A stretch of DNA of 64,000 nt from Adenanthera pavonina (GCA_026686845.1 JAIVEN010000014.1:17036001-17100000); one strand, 5' to 3'; shown: positions 1-14,171, counted from the stretch's first letter. The notes: a model not told the origin generated them from the letters alone. Program-made: numbers and translations.

Positions 1-3000
1 GCATTAGGAGCTCAATTAGCAGCATATACATCATCACATGAGCAGGCACGGATATTGAGTGGATCTAGTATAAGTTTTGCTGGTGGGAACCGCATGATAC
101 TTCTGAATGTGCTCCAGAGGGCTATTTTGTCATTAAAAGGTTCTAATGATCCTTTGTCCCTTGCATTTGTTGAGGCACTTCTTCAGTTTTATCTGCTCCA
201 TGTGGTTTCAACATCAACTTCTGGGAGTAATGTTAGGGGTTCTGGCATGGTACCCACATTCTTGCCTTTGCTGGAGGATTCTGATCGGGCACACATTCAT
301 CTTGTCTGTTTTGCTGTGAAAACCCTCCAGAAGCTTATGGACTACAGTAGCTCAGCTGTATCCTTGTTTAAAGAGTTAGGGGGTGTTGAGCTTTTAGCTC
401 AGAGGTTACAGATTGAGGTGCACAGAGTTATTGGCTTGATCGGAGAAAATGATGATGTGATGATCACTGGTGAAAGCTCAAGACATAATCCTGATCAGCT
501 GTACTCCCAGAAGAGGCTCATAAAGGTCTCGCTCAAGGCACTGGGTTCTGCAACATATGCCCCTGCAAACTCTACCAGATCTCAACATTCACAAGACAGT
601 TCTTTACCTGCAACACTGGTGTTGATATTTGGGAATGTAGATAAGTTTGGAGGTGATATTTATTACTCAGCTGTTACTGTTATGAGTGAAATAATCCACA
701 AAGATCCCACATGTTTTTCTTTTCTGCATGAGATGGGTCTTCCTGATGCATTTCTATCTTCAGTTGTATGTCGAATATTTCCTTCATCAAGGGCTTTGTC
801 ATGTATTCCCAACGGTCTTGGTGCTATTTGTCTCAATGCCAAAGGCTTAGAGGCTGTCAGAGAAACATCATCGCTGCGGTTCCTTGTTGACATCTTCACA
901 AGCAAAAAGTATGTCTTGGCAATGAATGAAGCTATTGTTCCTCTTGCAAATGCTGTGGAGGAACTTCTGCGTCATGTATCGTCATTACGTAGCACTGGTG
1001 TTGATATTATCATTGAAATCATCCATAAGATTGCATCCTTTGGGGATGGTAAGGGTACAGGATCTTCAAGAAAAGCTAATGAGGATAATGCAATGGAAAC
1101 AGATTCAGAAGACAAAGAAAATGAAGGCAGTTGCTGCCTTGTTAGTACAGAAGATTCAGCTGCAGAAGGCATGAGTGATGATCAATTTGTACAGCTGCGC
1201 ATTTTTCATTTGATGGTATTGGTTCACAGGACAATGGAAAATTCTGAAACATGTCGGTTATTTGTGGAAAAATCAGGAATTGAAGCTTTGTTGAAGTTGT
1301 TATTACGACCCACTATTGCACAATCCTCAGATGGCATGTCTATTGCTTTACATAGCACCATGGTTTTTAAGGGGTTTGCTCAGCATCACTCTGCTCCTCT
1401 GGCCCGTGCCTTCTGTTCCTTTCTTAGAGAGCACTTGAAGAAAGCACTGGCAGGGTTTGATGCAGCTTCAGGACATTTATTGCTGGATCCAAGGATGACA
1501 ACTGATAGTGGCATCTTTTCGTCACTTTTCTTGGTTGAGTTCCTTCTGTTTCTTGCTGCCTCAAAAGACAACCGTTGGGTGACTGCATTGCTGACAGAGT
1601 TTGGAAATGGCAGTAAAGATGTTCTGGAAGACATGGGACATGTCCATCGTGAAGTTTTGTGGCAAATTGCTCTACTTGAAGATGCAAAGCCTGATATTGA
1701 GGATGACGGGGCTTGTTCGACTGCTGATTCGCAGCAGTCAGAAATGGATGCTAATGAAACTGAAGAGCAAAGGTTCAACTCTTTCAGGCAGTTTCTTGAC
1801 CCATTACTGAGAAGGAGGACATCAGGGTGGAGCATTGAATCTCAGTTTTTTGACCTTATAAACTTGTATAGAGATTTGGGCCGATCCACTGGTTCTCATA
1901 ATAGATCAAGTTCTGTTGGTCCTTCAAACATGAGGTTAGCTTCCAGTGATCAGTTGCATCATTCTGGGTCTTCAGATGTGTCTGGGGCAAATAGTAAGAA
2001 AGAATATGAGAAGCAGAGGTCGTATTATACTTCCTGTTGTGACATGGTCAGATCACTCTCATTTCACATCACCCATTTGTTTCAGGAGTTAGGAAAGGTA
2101 ATGCTGCTACCTTCTCGTCGACGTGATGATATGGTGAGTGTAAGTCCTGCAGCAAAATCAGTGGCTTCAAGTTTTGCATCCATTACTCTAGATCACATGA
2201 ATTTTGACCGTGTAAGTACTTCAATTGCAGAGGTATCCATATCAACAAAGTGTCGTTACTATGGTAAAGTGATTGGTTTTATGGATAGCATTCTATTGGA
2301 GAAGCCAGATTCATGCAACCCGGTTTTATTGAATTGCTTGTATGGACACGGGGTTGTTCATTCTGTATTGACCACATTTGAAGCTACAAGTCAGTTGCTT
2401 TTTACAGTTAATCGGGCTCCTGCATCCCCTATGGAAACTGATGATGGAAATTTGAAGCAAGATGACAAGGAAGATGCTGATCACTTTTGGATTTATGGTC
2501 CTTTAGCTAGTTATGGTAAATTTATGGACCATCTGGTGACCTCCTCTTTTATTTTATCTTCATTTACAAAGCACTTGCTTGCACAACCCCTTGCAAGTGG
2601 TGATACTCCTTTCCCACGGGATGCTGAGACTTTTGTGAAGGTCCTCCAATCCATGGTGTTGAAGGCTGTACTTCTAGTTTGGACTAATCCCCAGTTTGTT
2701 GATTGTAGTTCTGAATTTATTTCTACTGTAATCTCTATTATTAAGCATGTTTATTATGGGGTTGAAGTGAAAAATGTAAACAGCAGCAACGGTGCTCGTA
2801 TTGCAGGCCCTCCTCCAAATGAAACAGCTATTTCAACCATTGTAGAGATGGGGTTTTCCAGGTCTCGAGCAGAGGAGGCTCTGAGGCAAGTTGGGTCAAA
2901 TAGTGTTGAGCTGGCAATGGAGTGGTTGTTCTCCCATCCAGAGGATACTCAAGAAGATGATGAACTTGCCCGTGCACTTGCCATGTCCCTTGGGAGTTCT

Positions 3001-6000
3001 GAATCAGAGACGAAGGATAATGTTGCAAATGATAATGCTCAGCAGATTGAGGAAGAGATTGTTCAACTTCCACCAGTTGATGAATTATTATCTACTTGCA
3101 CAAAACTGCTGCTGAAGGAATCTCTTGCTTTTCCTGTCCGAGACTTGCTTGTGATGATATGCTCTCGAGATGATGGTCAATATAGGTCCAATATTATCTC
3201 TTTTCTTGCTGACCGGATCAAAGAATGTGGTTTGGTTCCTAGTAATGGAAATAATACTTTGCTGGCTGCTCTTTTCCATGTTTTTGCTTTAATTTTGAAT
3301 GAGGATGCTGTGGCACGGGAAGCTGCATCTAAGATCGGTTTGATCAAAATTGCCTCGGATTTACTCTACCAGTGGGATTCAAGTCATGATAGTAGGGTGA
3401 AACAGCAGGTGCCAAAATGGGTTATGGCTGCTTTTCTTGCATTAGACAGGCTGTTGCAAGTGGATCAAAAACTGAACTCTGAAATTGCAGAGCAGCTGAA
3501 GAAGGAAGCAGTGCATAGCCAACAGGCATCAATTACTATTGATGAGGATAAGCAAAACAAACTGCAGTGTGCATTGGGACTTTCTATGAAATATGCTGAT
3601 ATAAATGAGCAGAAGAGACTTGTTGAGATTGCCTGTAGTTGTATGAAGAACCAACTTCCATCAGACACAATGCATGCTGTTCTATTGCTATGTTCCAATC
3701 TTACAAGGAATCATGCTGTTGCCCTTAGCTTTCTTGATGCTGGGGGTTTAAATTTGCTCCTTTCTTTGCCAACCAATAGCTTATTCCCTGGGTTTGACAA
3801 TGTTGCTGCTAGTATTATACGTCAGGTCCTTGAGGATCCACAAACACTCCAGCAAGCAATGGAATCTGAAATAAAACATTGTCTTTTAGTTGCTTCTAAC
3901 CGGCATCCAATTGGAAGGATCAATCCTCGCAATTTCCTGTCTAATTTAGCTTCTGTGATTTCTCGGGATCCAGTAATTTTCATGCAGGCTGCTCAATCTG
4001 TGGGCCAAATTGAGATGGTTGGTGACAGGCCTTACATTGTCTTGTTGAAAGATCGGGATAAAGACAAACCTAAGGAGAGAGAAAAAGAGAAGGATAGATC
4101 ATTAGAGAAAGATAAAACACAGATTAACGATGGAAAGGCTGGTTTAGGAAGTGCAAATTCAGCAGCTTCTGGGAATGGCCATGGCAAAAGTCATGATTCA
4201 AATTCAAAGAGTGGCAAGAGTCATAGAAAACCCACCCAGAGTTTTATAAACGTGTTAGAACTTCTTCTAGAATCCATATGCACTTTTGTACCATCTGTGA
4301 AGGATGACATGACCTTAAATGCCCAGCCTAGCACCCCAACATCTAGTGACATGGACGTCGATGTCTCTGCAGTTAAGGGAAAAGGAAAAGCTGTTGCGAC
4401 CATGTCTGAGGAGTATGAAACCAGCATGCAGGAAACTTCTGCATCTCTTGCAAAAGTTGTATTTGTATTGAAGCTTCTTACAGAGATATTATTGATGTAT
4501 TCATCATCTGTACATGTTCTTCTTCGACGAGATGCTGAAATGAGCAACACCAGGTTCACTCATCAGAAGAGTCCAACTGGTTTAAGCATGGGTGGAGTTT
4601 TTCAGCATATTCTTCATAATTTTCTTCCTTATTTTCGAAGTGCCAAAAAGGACAAGAAGCTTGATGGTGATTGGAGGCAGAAGCTTGCAACTAGAGCTAA
4701 TCAGTTTATTGTGGCTGCTTGTGTTCGCTCTACAGAAGCAAGGAGGAGAGTTTTCGGTGAGATTAGTCATATTATAAATGACTTTGTTGATTCTCGTGGC
4801 GGTGTTAAGCCGCCAGGCAGTAATATTCAGGTTTTTGTTGATTTACTGAATGATGTTTTGGTTGCCCGTACACCTGCCGGTTCATCAATCTCAGCAGAGG
4901 CCTCTGCCACTTTCATGGATGCTGGTCTGGTTAAATCATTCACTCGTACTCTCCAGGTTCTGGACCTGGACCATGCTGACTCATCTAAAGTTGCTACTGG
5001 AATTGTTAAAGCTCTTGAGTTGGTTACTAAGGAGCATGTCCATTCAGCTGATTCTAATGCTGGGAAGGGTGATAGTTCGGCAAAGTCCATGGATCTTAGT
5101 CAGCCTGGAAGAATGGAGAATATTGATGATGCATCCCAGTCCATGGAAATGACAGCCCAAGCCAATCATGATTCCCTTCAATCAGACCATGTTGCACCTT
5201 ACAATGCAATTCAGTCCTATGGTGAGTCTGAAGCTGTCACTGAAGATATGGAACATGATCAAGATCTTGATGGCAGTTTTGCTCCTGCTAATGAGGATGA
5301 TTACATGCATGAAACTTCTGAGGACGCAGGTGGTCTTGAGAATGGTATTCAAAATGTGGAGATACGGTTTGAAATCCAGCCTCATGAGCAGGAAAATCTT
5401 GATGATGACGATGAGGATGATGATGAAATGTCTGGAGATGATGGTGAAGATGTAGAGGAAGATGATGAAGACGATGAGGAACATAATGATTTGGAAGATG
5501 AAGTCCATCACATGCCACATCCTGACACTGATCAAGATGATCGTGAGATTGATGATGATGATTTTGATGATGAAGTGATGGAGGAAGATGATGAGGATGA
5601 CGAGGATGATGAAGATGGAGTTATCCTGCGGCTAGAGGAGGGCATTAATGGAATAAATGCTTTTGACCATATTGAAGTTTTTGGCAGAGAAAATAGTTTT
5701 CCAAATGAAGCTCTTCATGTGATGCCAGTAGAACTTTTTGGGTCTAGACGTCCTGGGAGGACCACATCCATTTACAGTCTTTTGGGCAGATCTGGTGATG
5801 CTGCTAATCCTTCTCGCCATCCACTCTTAGCTGGACCTTCTTCATTCCACTCATCTTCTGGGCAATCAGGCTTGTTCCTTTATATATTTCTCTATTTTTG
5901 TTGATATATTACTTCAATAATTTTTTTCTTTTTTAAATAGCTTGGTATCTCTTTTCTTTTTTTTTTTTCCCCTTGTAAACAACACTTTTATTTTGTATTT

Positions 6001-9000
6001 TATTGACTTCCTTTTATTAAAAAATAATTTCAGATAGTATATTGGAGAACAGCTCAACAGGTTTGGATAATATCTTCCGATCACTGAGGAGTGGACGCCA
6101 TGGGCACCGTTTGAATTTATGGATTGATAACCAACAGAGTGGTGGATCAAACAATGTTGTACCACCTGGTCTTGAGGAACTACTTGTCTCTCAGTTAAGG
6201 CGGCCTACCCCTGAAAAGTCATCTGATCAGGACATAGCAGAAACAGGTCCACACAGTAAAGTTGAGGCCAGCCAAACACAAGATTCAGGAGGTGCTAGGC
6301 CAGAAACCCCAGTTGAAAGTAGTGCTAATCAAGCTGGTGGTACAGTGACTCCAGCAGCAATTGATAATTCTAGCAATGCTGATACAAGACCTGTAACAAC
6401 TGGATCTCTGCAGGCCGGTGTATCAAGCACTCATTCACAGATGATTGAGATGCAGTTTGAGCATAATGATGCAACTGTGCGGGATGTTGAAGCTATAAGC
6501 CAAGAGAGTAGTGGAAGTGGGGCAACTTTTGGTGAAAGCCTTCGGAGCCTAGATGTTGAGATTGGTAGTGTTGATGGCCATGATGATGGTGGAGAAAGGC
6601 AGGTTTCTGCAGAAAGGATACAAGCTGGTGACTCACAGGCTGCACGTCCAAGAAGAGCAAGTATGGCTTTTGGTCATTCTTCCCATGGGAGTGGGAGAGA
6701 TGCTTCCCTCCATAGCGTTACTGAAGTTTCTGAAAATTCAAGCCGAGATGCAGATCAAGAAGGTCCATCTGCAGAGCAGCAGGTGAACAGTGACGCTGGT
6801 TCAGGGGCAATTGATCCTGCCTTTCTAGATGCTCTTCCTGAGGAGTTGCGTGCTGAAGTCCTCTCAGCTCAACAGGGACAAGTGGCTCAACCATCAAATG
6901 CTGAGTCTCAGAACACTGGAGATATTGATCCAGAATTCCTTGCAGCTCTCCCTCCAGATATTCGAGCAGAAGTTTTAGCACAACAGCAAGCACAGAGGCT
7001 CCACCAATCCCAGGAGTTGGAAGGTCAGCCTGTTGAAATGGATACAGTCTCAATAATTGCAACATTTCCTTCAGAGTTACGAGAAGAGGTAAGTTTGTTG
7101 GTGCAACTTTGTTTAATTAAAGCTGAATTGCATGTATGTACTATTATATTCATGTTCTCTTCAGGTTCTTTTAACATCATCCGACGCTATCCTTGCCAAC
7201 CTTACACCTGCGCTTGTTGCTGAGGCAAATATGTTGCGGGAGAGGTTTGCACACCGTTACAGTCGTACCCTATTTGGTATGTACCCCAGAAGTCGTAGAG
7301 GTGAGACTTCTAGACGGGGTGAAGGTATTGGTTCAGGCCTGGATGGGGCTGGGGGAAGCATTTCTTCACGCAGATCTATTGGAGCTAAGGTAGTTGAAGC
7401 TGATGGAGCACCTCTAGTTGACACAGAAGCTTTGCATGCCATGATTCGTTTATTTCGTGTAGTTCAGGTATCAATTTATGATATAGAGTGGTGCTTTGGA
7501 ATGCTTTTTATTTTATGGTTTATTTATTGTTCTTTTCTTTTTGCAGCCACTTTATAAAGGTCAATTGCAGAGGCTTCTTTTAAATCTCTGTGCCCATAGT
7601 GAAACTAGAACTACTTTGGTGAAAATTCTGATGGACCTACTTATGCTTGATGTAAAAAAGTCTGGAAGCTTTTCTAGTGCAGCTGAGCCACCATATAGAC
7701 TATATGGTTGTCAGAGCAATGTAATGTACTCACGTCCTCAATCTTTTGATGGTAAGACCAGTTTATCAAACTTATTAATGATTAATATAGTTTGGGCTTC
7801 TATTTGTCTGAGAATCAGTGGTGATGGGATTTATATGCTTTCAGTGATGGATGAAGGTATTGAAAGGTCTATTTTAATTCTTAGTAGTAGCAAGGTGTTC
7901 ATGGTAATGCGTAGTGGTGCAAGCATTTGTAATGATTTAAATTGTTAATGTTTGGATTCTGACACATGACACATCATACCTTGCCCCTTTTCTGAAATTA
8001 TCCTTCATTTTTTACGTAGCTTGTCAATTTTCTTCATAACTACTCATAGTTTTAAATTTTCCCAAGGTAGTAAAAAATGAGCATCTGTAGTTGAAAACAT
8101 TTTCCTTTTCCTTTTCCTCAAGCTTGTTCGTGCCGGATTCATCATTTATATTATTTGCTGAATCTTTTTCTTTTCCTTTTCCTTTTGGAAGAGGATTTCA
8201 CTAACACCTTGTATGTTTGTTTGATTACAAAGGAGTTCCTCCCTTGCTCTCCCGTCGTATACTTGAAACTCTCACTTATCTTGCTCGTAATCATCCTTAT
8301 GTGGCAAAAATATTGCTTGAGTTTAGTCATCCTCGTTATGCACCAAGAGAACCAGATAATGCAAACAACACACATGGCAAAGCTGTGATGGTTGTTGGAG
8401 ATGAAGTTAACAATGAAAATAATGAATATATATCCCTTGCGATGCTTTTGAGTCTTTTAAACCAGCCGCTCTATTTGAGGAGCATAGCCCATCTTGAGCA
8501 GGTGACGTGATTATTATTTGACTTCTATATGGTATTTTGGCAGCTTATTTATCTGCTTGCAGGCAATGCTGACATGATTATTATTTATCTCTTTCCTGTT
8601 ATTTACAGCTGCTAAATCTACTTGAGGTTATAATTGATAGTGCTGGAAGCAAGTCTAGTTCATCTGACAAACTTCCAGGTTCTACTTCTGAGCCTTCATC
8701 TGGTCCACAAATTTCTGCAATGGAGGCAGATGCAAGTACAGATCCTGGTGTTACGTCTTCTGGGCATGGTATATCAACTAAAGTTGTTGATTCCTCCAAA
8801 TCCAAAACCTCTGGCAATCTTGAGGAATCTGAGACTCAGAGATTATTGTGTAGCCTACCACAGGCAGAACTCCGGCTTTTGTGCTCATTACTTGCACAAG
8901 AAGGGTATGATTTTGGGCTTATGCTTGTTGATTGCGCAAATTGTATTGTCTGGGTTTTGTAAATATGCTGGGTTAGATGTACTTAGTTGCTGTATCTAAG

Positions 9001-12000
9001 CTGCTGACTAATGTGGGAGGTGTGGAAGTGACACAATTAGTGGAAAATTAATTTATCTTTATACTTATTTTCAGATTATTCTACAAAAAATTTCAGCCAT
9101 TTAGGTTTAAGCAGTGGCAGATTGTTTCTAGCATAATAATTTTCAGCATTTATCATTATGTTTATGTGGAGCTACCAGGGTCTTGTTTCAGGCAGTTACC
9201 TGCTTTTGTTTATAATACTGAACTTTATGGCACTCTCATTCAGACCAGATATATCCTTTTTTTTTAATTAGCAAATTGTGTATATTTTGACAATTATGAA
9301 CTTGATCTGATGTGTAATGTGTTTTTCTCAGTTTGTCGGATAACGCATATGCTCTTGTGGCGGAGGTGATGAAGAAATTGGTGGCCATTGCCCCAACTCA
9401 TTGTCAGCTCTTTGTGACTGAGCTGGCCGGAGCAGTTCAAAACCTGACTTCATCTGCAATGGATGAATTACACATTTTCAGTGAAGCAATCAAGGCTCTT
9501 CTTAGCACAACATCTTCTGATGGAGCTGCAATTTTGAGAGTTCTGCAAGCCTTGAGTTCCCTTGTTGCCTCTCTGACTGAGAAAGAGAGTGATAGAATTA
9601 CTACTGCTCTTTCTAAGGTATGGGAAATCAATTCAGCTTTAGAGCCTTTGTGGCATGAGCTGAGCTGCTGCATCAGCAAGATGGAGTCATACTCAGAGTC
9701 GGCCACTGATTTGTTTGCCCCTTCTCGAACCAGTTTGTCTAAACCATCCAGTGTATTGTCTCCACTTCCACCAGGATCTCAAAATATTTTACCATACATA
9801 GAATCTTTCTTTGTGGTTTGCGAGAAGCTGCATACTACTCAGCCTGGTGCTAGTCATGATCTGAATATTTCTGTTATTTCTGATGTTGAAGATGCCAGCA
9901 CATCTGCTACTCAACAGAAAACATCCGCACCTCCTGTGAAAGTGGAAGATAAAAATGCTGTTTTTATTAAATTCTCTGAGAAGCACAGGAAGCTATTAAA
10001 TGCTTTTATCAGGCAAAATCCTGGTTTGCTTGAGAAATCTTTCTCCCTCATGCTGAAGGTTCCAAGATTTATTGATTTTGATAACAAGCGTGCCCACTTT
10101 CGATCAAAGATAAAGCATCAGCATGACCATCATCACAGCCCATTAAGAATATCTGTTAGAAGGGCATATGTTTTAGAAGATTCTTATAACCAGCTTCGCA
10201 TGAGATCTACTCAAGATTTGAAGGGAAGGTTGACTGTTCACTTCCAAGGGGAGGAAGGCATTGATGCAGGTGGTCTTACGAGGGAATGGTATCAATTGTT
10301 GTCCAGAGTTATATTTGACAAGGGAGCCCTTCTTTTTACTACAGTGGGAAACGAATCAACATTTCAGCCTAACCCTAACTCTGTTTACCAAACAGAACAT
10401 CTTTCTTATTTCAAATTTGTTGGAAGAGTGGTAAGTTCCATTTGCAATTGCTCTTGTTGTTCACTTACTGTTTGTCATACATGCTTCTTTCTTACCCTTT
10501 TCTGCATTGTCCAGGTTGGGAAAGCATTATTTGATGGTCAGCTATTGGATGTCCATTTTACTCGCTCATTCTACAAGCACATACTAGGGGTCAAAGTTAC
10601 ATATCATGATATTGAAGCCATTGACCCTGACTACTTCAAAAATTTGAAATGGATGCTTGAGGCATGTGCATTTTTGCACTTTTTCTCCTCTTTCAATACT
10701 CTCATTGTCATCTACTTGCTGATTGTGACAGTACTCTTATGTGTTTCTGATTTCCTTGCAGAATGATATAAGTGATGTTCTGGATCTTACCTTTAGCATT
10801 GATGCAGATGAAGAAAAGTTGATCTTATATGAAAGGACTGAAGTAATGACAGCTCTGATACTTGAGATAATACATTAGATTATTTAATTTATTATTGTCT
10901 AATTTTGATGAAAATGTCTAGGTAACTGATTATGAGTTGATTCCTGGTGGACGAAATATCAAAGTTACTGAGGAGAATAAGCATCAATATGTTGATTTGG
11001 TTGCTGAGCACCGGTTGACCACTGCCATTCGACCTCAAATAAATGCCTTCTTGGAAGGATTCAATGAATTGATTCCCAGGGAATTGATATCCATATTCCA
11101 TGACAAAGAATTGGAATTATTGATCAGTGGACTTCCTGATATTGATTGTGAGTCTCTTGCATTGTAAAACATATTTTTTTGTGCTCTCTGGCCTGTCCAT
11201 CTTTTCAAGTTGCCAAATTGTTTGGAATTTGAATTTTAACAAACAGTTTTGTATCATTTCAGTGGATGATTTGAGAGCAAATGCCGAATATTCTGGATAC
11301 AGTGCTGCATCGCCAGTTATCCAGTGGTTTTGGGAAGTTGTTTATGGTTTCAGCAAAGAAGATAAGGCTCGACTGTTGCAGTTTGTGACAGGCACATCCA
11401 AGGTAAGTTGCTTTTGTAGATTTTTGAACGTTTTTAATCTTTAGATAGTTGTAAATTGAATTTTTTGCCACTTCCCATGTCATGTCTTTTGAATAGCATT
11501 ACTTCACTGTTTTTGCATTCGTATTTGAAGTGCATTTTCTTTTTTCCTTTTCCACCCTATAGCAATTTGTTTTAATTGTAAAAATTCTGTTACATTAAGT
11601 GGAATATGTGATTGATTCAACTTTGGGTGATTTGAGGTGTAACCGTAATTTATTGAATAGGCGTAGGGTGACACTGATGGGTTTCGTCCTGACAGTTTCT
11701 GCCTTAATCTTAGCTTTGCCTGTCTTCCTTAAATCCTGTGCTGTCAGAACACGTAAAGTTTATGAGGGTTCTGATTTTGGCTACTAAATTTCAGGTGCCA
11801 CTGGAAGGCTTCAGTGCTCTTCAAGGAATTTCAGGTTCTCAGAAGTTTCAGATACACAAGGCATATGGGAGCCCTGATCATTTGCCGTCTGCTCATACTT
11901 GGTACTTTCCCGTTTCCTGCTCAGTTCATTTTATCTTTAAAGTTCTGGCATATGTTTCATTATCTGACTGATCATTATCACCTGACTTGAAAGGAGTAAC

Positions 12001-12131
12001 CTGATGTAACTTGCATTCTTTGTTGCAGCTTCAACCAGCTTGATCTACCGGAATATCCAACTAGACAACAATTGGAAAAGAGGTTACTGCTTGCAATTCA
12101 TGAAGCAAATGAGGGGTTTGGATTTGGTTGA
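1..12131 (+). CDS. UPL1: Giant HECT-type E3 ubiquitin ligase UPL1/UPL2 (5' end outside window)
   Basis: Transfers ubiquitin from an E2 through a catalytic cysteine to substrate lysines; the plant UPL1/UPL2 proteins are about 3,700 residues. Exons read: <1-5869, 6034-7088, 7165-7467, 7547-7751, 8233-8501, 8609-8904, 9332-10430, 10515-10661, 10762-10842, 10922-11147, 11263-11402, 11795-11901, 12029-12131. They join in frame to 3,299 codons plus stop, so about 380 N-terminal residues lie upstream. Domains in window numbering: DUF913/armadillo-like start; UBA at about 941-979 (EMGFSRSRAEEAL); UIM at about 986-1002 (DELARALAMSL); Asp/Glu-rich tract about 1799-1875; two DUF4414 repeats near 2216 and 2255 (FLDALPEELRAEVL, FLAALPPDIRAEVL); HECT domain about 2930-3299. 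The catalytic Cys is residue 3266, 33 residues from the C-terminus as in Arabidopsis UPL1. UPL1 and UPL2 are too alike to separate here. The frame is intact throughout, so the gene looks functional. Confidence 0.96.
5870..6033 (+). other. GC-AG intron 1 of the window in UPL1
   Basis: The exon ends ...GGG CAA TCA G and the intron begins GCTTGT; it ends TTTCAG before AT AGT ATA TTG. Only this junction restores the conserved peptide QSDSILENSSTGLDN. No GT at the boundary gives the same frame. Reading through instead meets an in-frame TGA at 5902-5904. Confidence 0.85.
10662..10761 (+). other. GC-AG intron inside the UPL1 HECT domain
   Basis: The exon ends TGG ATG CTT GAG and the intron begins GCATGT; it ends CTTGCAG before AAT GAT ATA AGT. 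This gives the invariant HECT peptide WMLENDISD. The nearest GT (in ATGTGC) would put a stop right after the junction. Confidence 0.88.
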
Positions 12132-14171
12132 TAATTGTTGGGGGGGCAATATACTGATGTATTACATATTAGGTCAGAAGCTATCCCGAAGTAGAATGAG
12201 TGGTTCAAGGGTTTGGCCATCTTTTTTTAGTTCAAATTCATCGTAAATTCTTAATTGTTAATATGTTGTACAGTCGTTTATTGCAATGGGAAAATGCCCT
12301 TGGCAGTTTTTCAATCCGCATTTTTGCACCTGTTATAAATCTCATTTATTATGTCATGTTCACAACTGATGTTTAGGTTCTGTTTTCGGCCAAATATCTT
12401 TTTCGTACCAGCACTTAAACTTGCAACCCCAGGATTAAATCCTTAACGAGGGTTCACCACTGAGACCAAATATGCCAGTCAACTGAGGTTTTGTTTTGTT
12501 CCTATATATAAGTTAGCAGCTTCCCTGCAAATATTGTTTTGATGTGATAATGATAAATTATACACTTGTGATCCAACACATCCCGTGGCCTCTGCCATAA
12601 TAGTTTGTTTTTAATGTCATGAATTACTGGTGAAACCAATTGGAGTTAGGGCACTCCTGATAGTCGGGTAAGGTCTAAGGTGTGAAGAAATTATGCTAAA
12701 AGTATTTTTTTAAAAATATACGCCCTTTTTTTCTGGTCTGAAATTATACACCCTTTTTGTTATCACTATTTAATAATCATTTATTATTTTGCAATTGAAA
12801 ACACAAGTGATATATTTTATATATCTACATTTTGCTTTATTGTATTTTTCTGTCATATTAAATGTGATTTTAGTATATGATATATTAAAATAAAATTTTA
12901 TATTTTAAAAATATTCCATGTTGAACATAAAATTGAATTGAAATAATTCATATTTTAACAATACTAACATAGTAACATGTAGGAAACATCATGCCCTACG
13001 TCAATGAATTAATCGTTATCAAATAATTTGTTTAAGGTATCTCAAAGCAATATTTTTTTTTAAGAAAAAAAAATTTAGTAGTTTACGAATGACAAATATA
13101 AAATTGAAGTCTAACAAGTGCTGTACATAGCCCGATTATCTTTGAAATGACCTTGCCGTAGATAAATCTCAATTCATTTGGGGTTATTGATACAAACGAA
13201 TCCTGTGGGAGCCGAAACGGTGATTGAATAAACTTGCATCTATCTATTACCAAATAATAATAATAATAATAATAATAATTTGCATCTATCTGTTTGAGGG
13301 GTCCTTACCCTTCAAAATATGATTCATATACACCGCATTCCCCCATTTCCTAGCCATTGAAAAATCCTACATCAAATACCAGCTAGGGTAAAGGGGTACA
13401 GGTTTTTCAACCCACCCACTATGTCTATCCCCTTTGTCACATTTACTGCTCACAAATTTCCAGCGCCATTCCCTTGGCGAGCCACCAAAGAAAGAGTCAC
13501 CGTCCTCACAGAATTCTTCAAATGCATGATATCTTCCATCGCTCTTTGCACTAATCCACTCTACTCCTTTAGTTCTACAACTCCTCACAATCTGTCTCAA
13601 TACCAAAAAATATCATAACTTCTTTTCTACTACCTTTAATACATGTAATTGGGCCTTTTCCATGCTATTTGAGCCATAAAACAACCAAATTTTTTAAAAG
13701 CTTTTTCCTTCATCGCTTTACTACTCATTGATCATTATTTATTGTTGGTAGTTTTTTTACTGGATTTTAAAAAATCATAATTAAATATGCAAAAGTCGTT
13801 TGAATTTGGTTCTTGACTCATTTTAAAACTTGAAATGTCCTCTACTTAAAAAAAATATTCATTTATAAAATCAACAGCCCACTTGGTACAATTTATTAAT
13901 TTTTGAAAACTGCTCACAAAATTGCAGAAATTTTCGGTTTTATGACCATAATAATGATACACTTAGCTTGGATTATTTTTCCTTGTCAATTGGACATTGT
14001 AATACCAACTTATAAGCTTCAATTCAGTCTCATTCATAAACCATTGCAGTCTAAATCTTATCATACACACTTGAGTGCACAGGTACTTCCATGAATAAGG
14101 ATTATACACATTGCATCATAAATTCTTCCAACACTTACATGAGACTATTACTAAACAACTTCACATACACA
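12132..14171. other. UPL1 3' UTR and intergenic DNA
   Basis: The first few hundred bases after the UPL1 stop are presumably its 3' UTR; no single poly(A) site is obvious. The rest is AT-rich non-coding DNA. A 79-codon - strand open frame at 13606-13367 has no recognisable domain. An AAT microsatellite lies at 13253-13279. Confidence 0.5.
13253..13279. repeat. AAT trinucleotide microsatellite
   Basis: Nine uninterrupted copies of an AAT-type unit. It is flanked on both sides by the same short string TTGCATCTATCT. Confidence 0.9.

Noticed and set aside
663..5820. Many - strand and alternate-frame ORFs inside UPL1 exon 1
   Set aside because: Shadows of a long conserved coding exon; the repetitive acidic tract alone creates several.
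7752..8232. Open frame 7496-7948 running into UPL1 intron 4
   Set aside because: Read-through of an intron; the conserved protein resumes at 8233 with GVPPLLSRR.
9615..9626. AAG/GTATGG within UPL1 exon 7 as a splice donor
   Set aside because: The frame stays open and the following residues (EINSALEPLWHELS) belong to the family, so no intron is needed.
10662..10671. The GT in ATGTGC as the donor of the HECT intron
   Set aside because: It would create a stop immediately after the junction and lose the WMLENDISD peptide.
13367..13606. 79-codon - strand open frame in the UPL1 downstream region
   Set aside because: No recognisable domain, no splice partners, overlapping + strand frame of similar length. 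I cannot support it as a gene.
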